24,962 nucleotides of DNA from an uncultured Terriglobus sp. (GTDB lineage: Bacteria > Acidobacteriota > Terriglobia > Terriglobales > Acidobacteriaceae). The position numbers and the translations under genes were made by a program. The number at the start of each line of letters is the position of its first letter. Position 1 is the stretch's first letter. The notes beneath the pieces are model-generated. The model was given only the letters and a program-made list of their open reading frames with translations. It did no database searches and was not told where the DNA came from. The DNA lies in NCBI GenBank assembly GCA_937859825.1, contig CALMAP010000420.1, positions 3,589-28,550 on the forward strand, written 5' to 3'. This document shows positions 23,031-24,962 of the stretch, one piece after another.

Positions 23031-23534
23031 ATGTCGATCGTGAAGAATATCGCGGGTATTGCCAAGGGCATGAGCATCACCTTCAAGGAGATGCTGCAGC
23101 CCTCTGAGGTCGAGAATTACCCCGATGGCCCCGGCCCCATGCGCGGCGCAATCTTCCAGGAGCGCTTTCGCGGCAAGCACCAGTTGCAGCGCGACGAGAA
23201 CGGGCTGGAGAAGTGTGTGGCCTGCTTCCTTTGCGCCGCCGCATGCCCTTCCAACTGTATCTACATCGAGGCTGCTGAGAACACGGAAGAGACACGCATC
23301 TCATCTGCGGAGCGCTACGCCAAGGTCTACAACATCGACTACAACCGCTGCATCTTTTGCGGCTACTGCGTTGAGGCCTGCCCGACGGACGCAATCACGC
23401 ACGGTCACGGCTTCGAGCTGGCCAGCCTGAACGCGACCAATCTGGTGATGCGCAAAGAAGACATGCTTGTACCGATTGCCCCGATGCCGCTGGTCCCACA
23501 GTCGACCGCGGACCGCGTCGAAGTTCTTTCTTAG
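23031..23534 (+). CDS. nuoI: NuoI-type NADH-quinone oxidoreductase subunit I
   Basis: 167 residues with two ferredoxin-type [4Fe-4S] motifs: C62-x2-C65-x2-C68-x3-C72-P and C107-x2-C110-x2-C113-x3-C117-P. These match NuoI, the complex I arm subunit that passes electrons toward quinone. The N-terminal helix with GMSITFKEML and the segment GPGPMRGAIFQERFRGKHQL are characteristic of NuoI, including the loop PDGPGPMRG. The gene stands alone: no other nuo gene lies in this window, and its neighbours are the molybdopterin-fold-like protein (divergent) and an M3 peptidase. Other complex I genes would be expected elsewhere. Confident family assignment. Confidence 0.92.
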   Translation: MSIVKNIAGIAKGMSITFKEMLQPSEVENYPDGPGPMRGAIFQERFRGKHQLQRDENGLEKCVACFLCAAACPSNCIYIEAAENTEETRISSAERYAKVYNIDYNRCIFCGYCVEACPTDAITHGHGFELASLNATNLVMRKEDMLVPIAPMPLVPQSTADRVEVLS

Positions 23535-23625
23535 TCCCACGCCCATCCCCCGCGTAAGCGGTCCGCCGTGTCTGCATGCGGCTTGTAACTACGCGTTCTG
23601 AATCGCAATAATACGGAGTACCAGC

Positions 23626-24962
23626 ATGTACCCAGACTCCACATTCGAGTGGACGAGCGAGAACCCGTTCTACGATCCAAGCAGCCTGCCTTTCGGCGTT
23701 CCTCCTTTTGATCGCATTCGCGAAGAGCATTACCTGCCAGCCTTTCACGCAGGCATGGCGGAGCAGCGGAAGGAAGTCGCAGATATCATGGAGTCTTCCG
23801 ACCCGCCAGCTTTCGAGAACACGATCGCCGCACTCGAGCGCTCCGGCAGTGTTTTGACGCGTGTGGCATCTGCTTTTTTCTGCGTGGCCAGTGCCCACAC
23901 CAACGAGCGCATGCAGCAGATGCAACAAGAAATCGCTCCGGAACTTTCCGCTCATAGCGATGCCATTTACCTGGATGAGAAATTGTTCTCCCGTGTGCAT
24001 GCCGTCTATGAACAGCGCGCCACGTCCGATCTGGATGTGGAATCGCTTCGCATGCTGGAGGAGACGCACGAACAGTTCGTCCGTGGCGGAGCTTTGCTGT
24101 CGCTTGCAGAAAAAGAAGCGCTGATGGCGCTTAATGCGGAACAGGCCACATTGCAGGCCGCGTTCCTGACCAAGGTTCTGCAGGGCGCGCGCGAGGGCGC
24201 ATTGCACCTCACAGAAGAATCGCAACTGGCCGGCTTCTCGGAGCAGGAGATTGCCTCGTCCAAGGCCGCCGCAGTGGCGCGCGGTCTGGATGGCTACCTG
24301 TTACCGCTACAGAACACGACACAGCAGGATTCTCTCGCCCGTCTGACCGATCGTGAGACAAGGGCGGCCCTCTGGCAGGCTTCGGTGGAGCGCTCGGAAA
24401 AGGGTGGTGAGTACGACACCCGGTCAGACATCGCGCGGCTCGCGCAGTTAAGAGCACGGCGTGCCGCGCTGCTGGGTTTTTCAAGCCACGCCGCGTGGAA
24501 GCTGACCAACCAGATGGCTCGCACGCCGGAGACGGCGATGGCCTTTCTCGACCGGCTGGTCCCGGCCGCGCAGGCCGGTGTCGCCAGCGAAGGTGAAATC
24601 CTGAGGGAACGCAGCAGGCAGACACGCGCGAACGAGCCTCTGGCTGCGTTTGATTGGAACTTCTATGCCGAGCAGGTACGCAAAGCTGAGTTCGATCTGA
24701 ACGAAGAAGACGTGAAGCCTTACTTCGAACTGAACTCCGTCTTCGAGCGCGGCGTGCTGTTTGCGGCATCGGAGCTATACGGCATCCGTTTCGAGATTCG
24801 CACCGATCTGCCGGTGTGGCATCCTGACGTGAAGACCTATGAGGTCTTTGACGCAGATGGATCGCATCTCTCCCTGCTCTACGTCGATTTCTTTAAGCGC
24901 GATTCCAAGCGTGGTGGCGCATGGATGAGCAGCCTGTTGAACCAGTCCAGGCTGTTAGGCAC
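23626..24962 (+). CDS. dcp: M3-family metallopeptidase, peptidyl-dipeptidase Dcp-like (partial, cut by window end)
   Basis: The frame is open from ATG 23626 to the last base with no stop, 445 codons so far. GGAG (23615-23618) lies seven bases before the ATG. The product opens NPFYDPSSLPFGVPPFDRI...HYLPAF, then PPAFENTIAALERSG and later GGAWMSSLLNQS, a strong match to Dcp/oligopeptidase A-type M3 peptidases (about 680-720 residues). These zinc enzymes degrade peptides, usually releasing C-terminal dipeptides. The HExxH zinc motif is expected just beyond residue 445 and is not in the window, so catalysis cannot be verified here. Dcp versus PrlC-like (oligopeptidase A) is not settled. No signal peptide, so cytosolic; it follows nuoI by 91 bases. 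Confidence 0.85.
   Translation, partial: MYPDSTFEWTSENPFYDPSSLPFGVPPFDRIREEHYLPAFHAGMAEQRKEVADIMESSDPPAFENTIAALERSGSVLTRVASAFFCVASAHTNERMQQMQQEIAPELSAHSDAIYLDEKLFSRVHAVYEQRATSDLDVESLRMLEETHEQFVRGGALLSLAEKEALMALNAEQATLQAAFLTKVLQGAREGALHLTEESQLAGFSEQEIASSKAAAVARGLDGYLLPLQNTTQQDSLARLTDRETRAALWQASVERSEKGGEYDTRSDIARLAQLRARRAALLGFSSHAAWKLTNQMARTPETAMAFLDRLVPAAQAGVASEGEILRERSRQTRANEPLAAFDWNFYAEQVRKAEFDLNEEDVKPYFELNSVFERGVLFAASELYGIRFEIRTDLPVWHPDVKTYEVFDADGSHLSLLYVDFFKRDSKRGGAWMSSLLNQSRLLG

Noticed and set aside
22992..23180. Upstream extension of the molybdopterin-fold-like gene
   Set aside because: It is antisense to nuoI and lacks a signal peptide; ATG 22991 has AGGAGG and opens on a clear signal sequence.
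1..24962. CRISPR, tRNA, rRNA, insertion sequence or prophage
   Set aside because: Reading both strands I saw no regularly spaced repeats, no cloverleaf-like segment I could support, and no transposase, integrase or phage genes.

Overview
The window looks like a chromosomal stretch from a soil acidobacterium of the Terriglobia type (Terriglobus, Granulicella or Edaphobacter relatives). This is inferred from the gene set: an Acidobacteria-style HemQ-like protein, a CDGSH protein, a MoxR-like ATPase/VWA pair, a MerR-like helix-turn-helix protein and a motile flagellar set, in moderately high GC DNA. No phylogenetic search was possible. I saw no rRNA, tRNA, CRISPR array, insertion sequence, integrase or phage gene, so this reads as core genome and not an island.

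Layout. Positions 136-5025 (+): a degenerate receiver/kinase-like protein, a CDGSH iron-sulfur protein, then a tightly coupled trio of a secreted CocE-type hydrolase, a Nudix hydrolase and an exported Vps62-like protein. The stop and start codons of the trio overlap. Positions 5026-5265 are non-coding and hold repeat-like DNA. Positions 5266-8620 (-): a VWA protein, its partner AAA+ ATPase and a small TPR protein. Positions 8693-12676: an acyl-CoA thioesterase (+), a small membrane coiled-coil protein (-), an Mrp/ApbC P-loop ATPase (+), endonuclease III (-), a HemQ-like protein (-) and a DedA protein (+). Positions 12846-18251 are a flagellar block built as two divergent transcripts: swrD/flbD-motA-motB on the minus strand and fliC-fliD-fliS on the plus strand. 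Between them lie two back-to-back sigma-28-type promoters that I can read directly. Positions 18275-24962: a sodium:solute symporter (-), a helix-turn-helix protein (+) closed by a strong hairpin terminator, a UbiD-family decarboxylase (+), a secreted molybdopterin-fold-like protein (-), a lone NuoI subunit (+) and the first two thirds of an M3 metallopeptidase (+), cut by the window end.

How the genes work together. The flagellar block supplies filament (FliC), cap (FliD), filament chaperone (FliS), stator (MotA/MotB) and a stator-boosting factor (SwrD/FlbD), that is, late-class products expected to be driven by sigma-28. The Fe-S/respiration/haem theme (CDGSH, Mrp, Nth, HemQ-like, UbiD, NuoI) is scattered and not in one operon. 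Several genes (hemQ-like, nuoI, the MoxR-like ATPase, the thioesterase) have a -10-like box only 6-9 bases before the start codon and no Shine-Dalgarno, suggesting leaderless or near-leaderless transcripts.

I did not find a convincing wholly new system. The observations most worth checking are the MoxR/VWA pair with altered Walker motifs, the leaderless promoter pattern, the UbiD insertion, the Met/His-rich molybdopterin-fold protein that appears to lack the metal-ligand cysteine, and the degenerate receiver protein.
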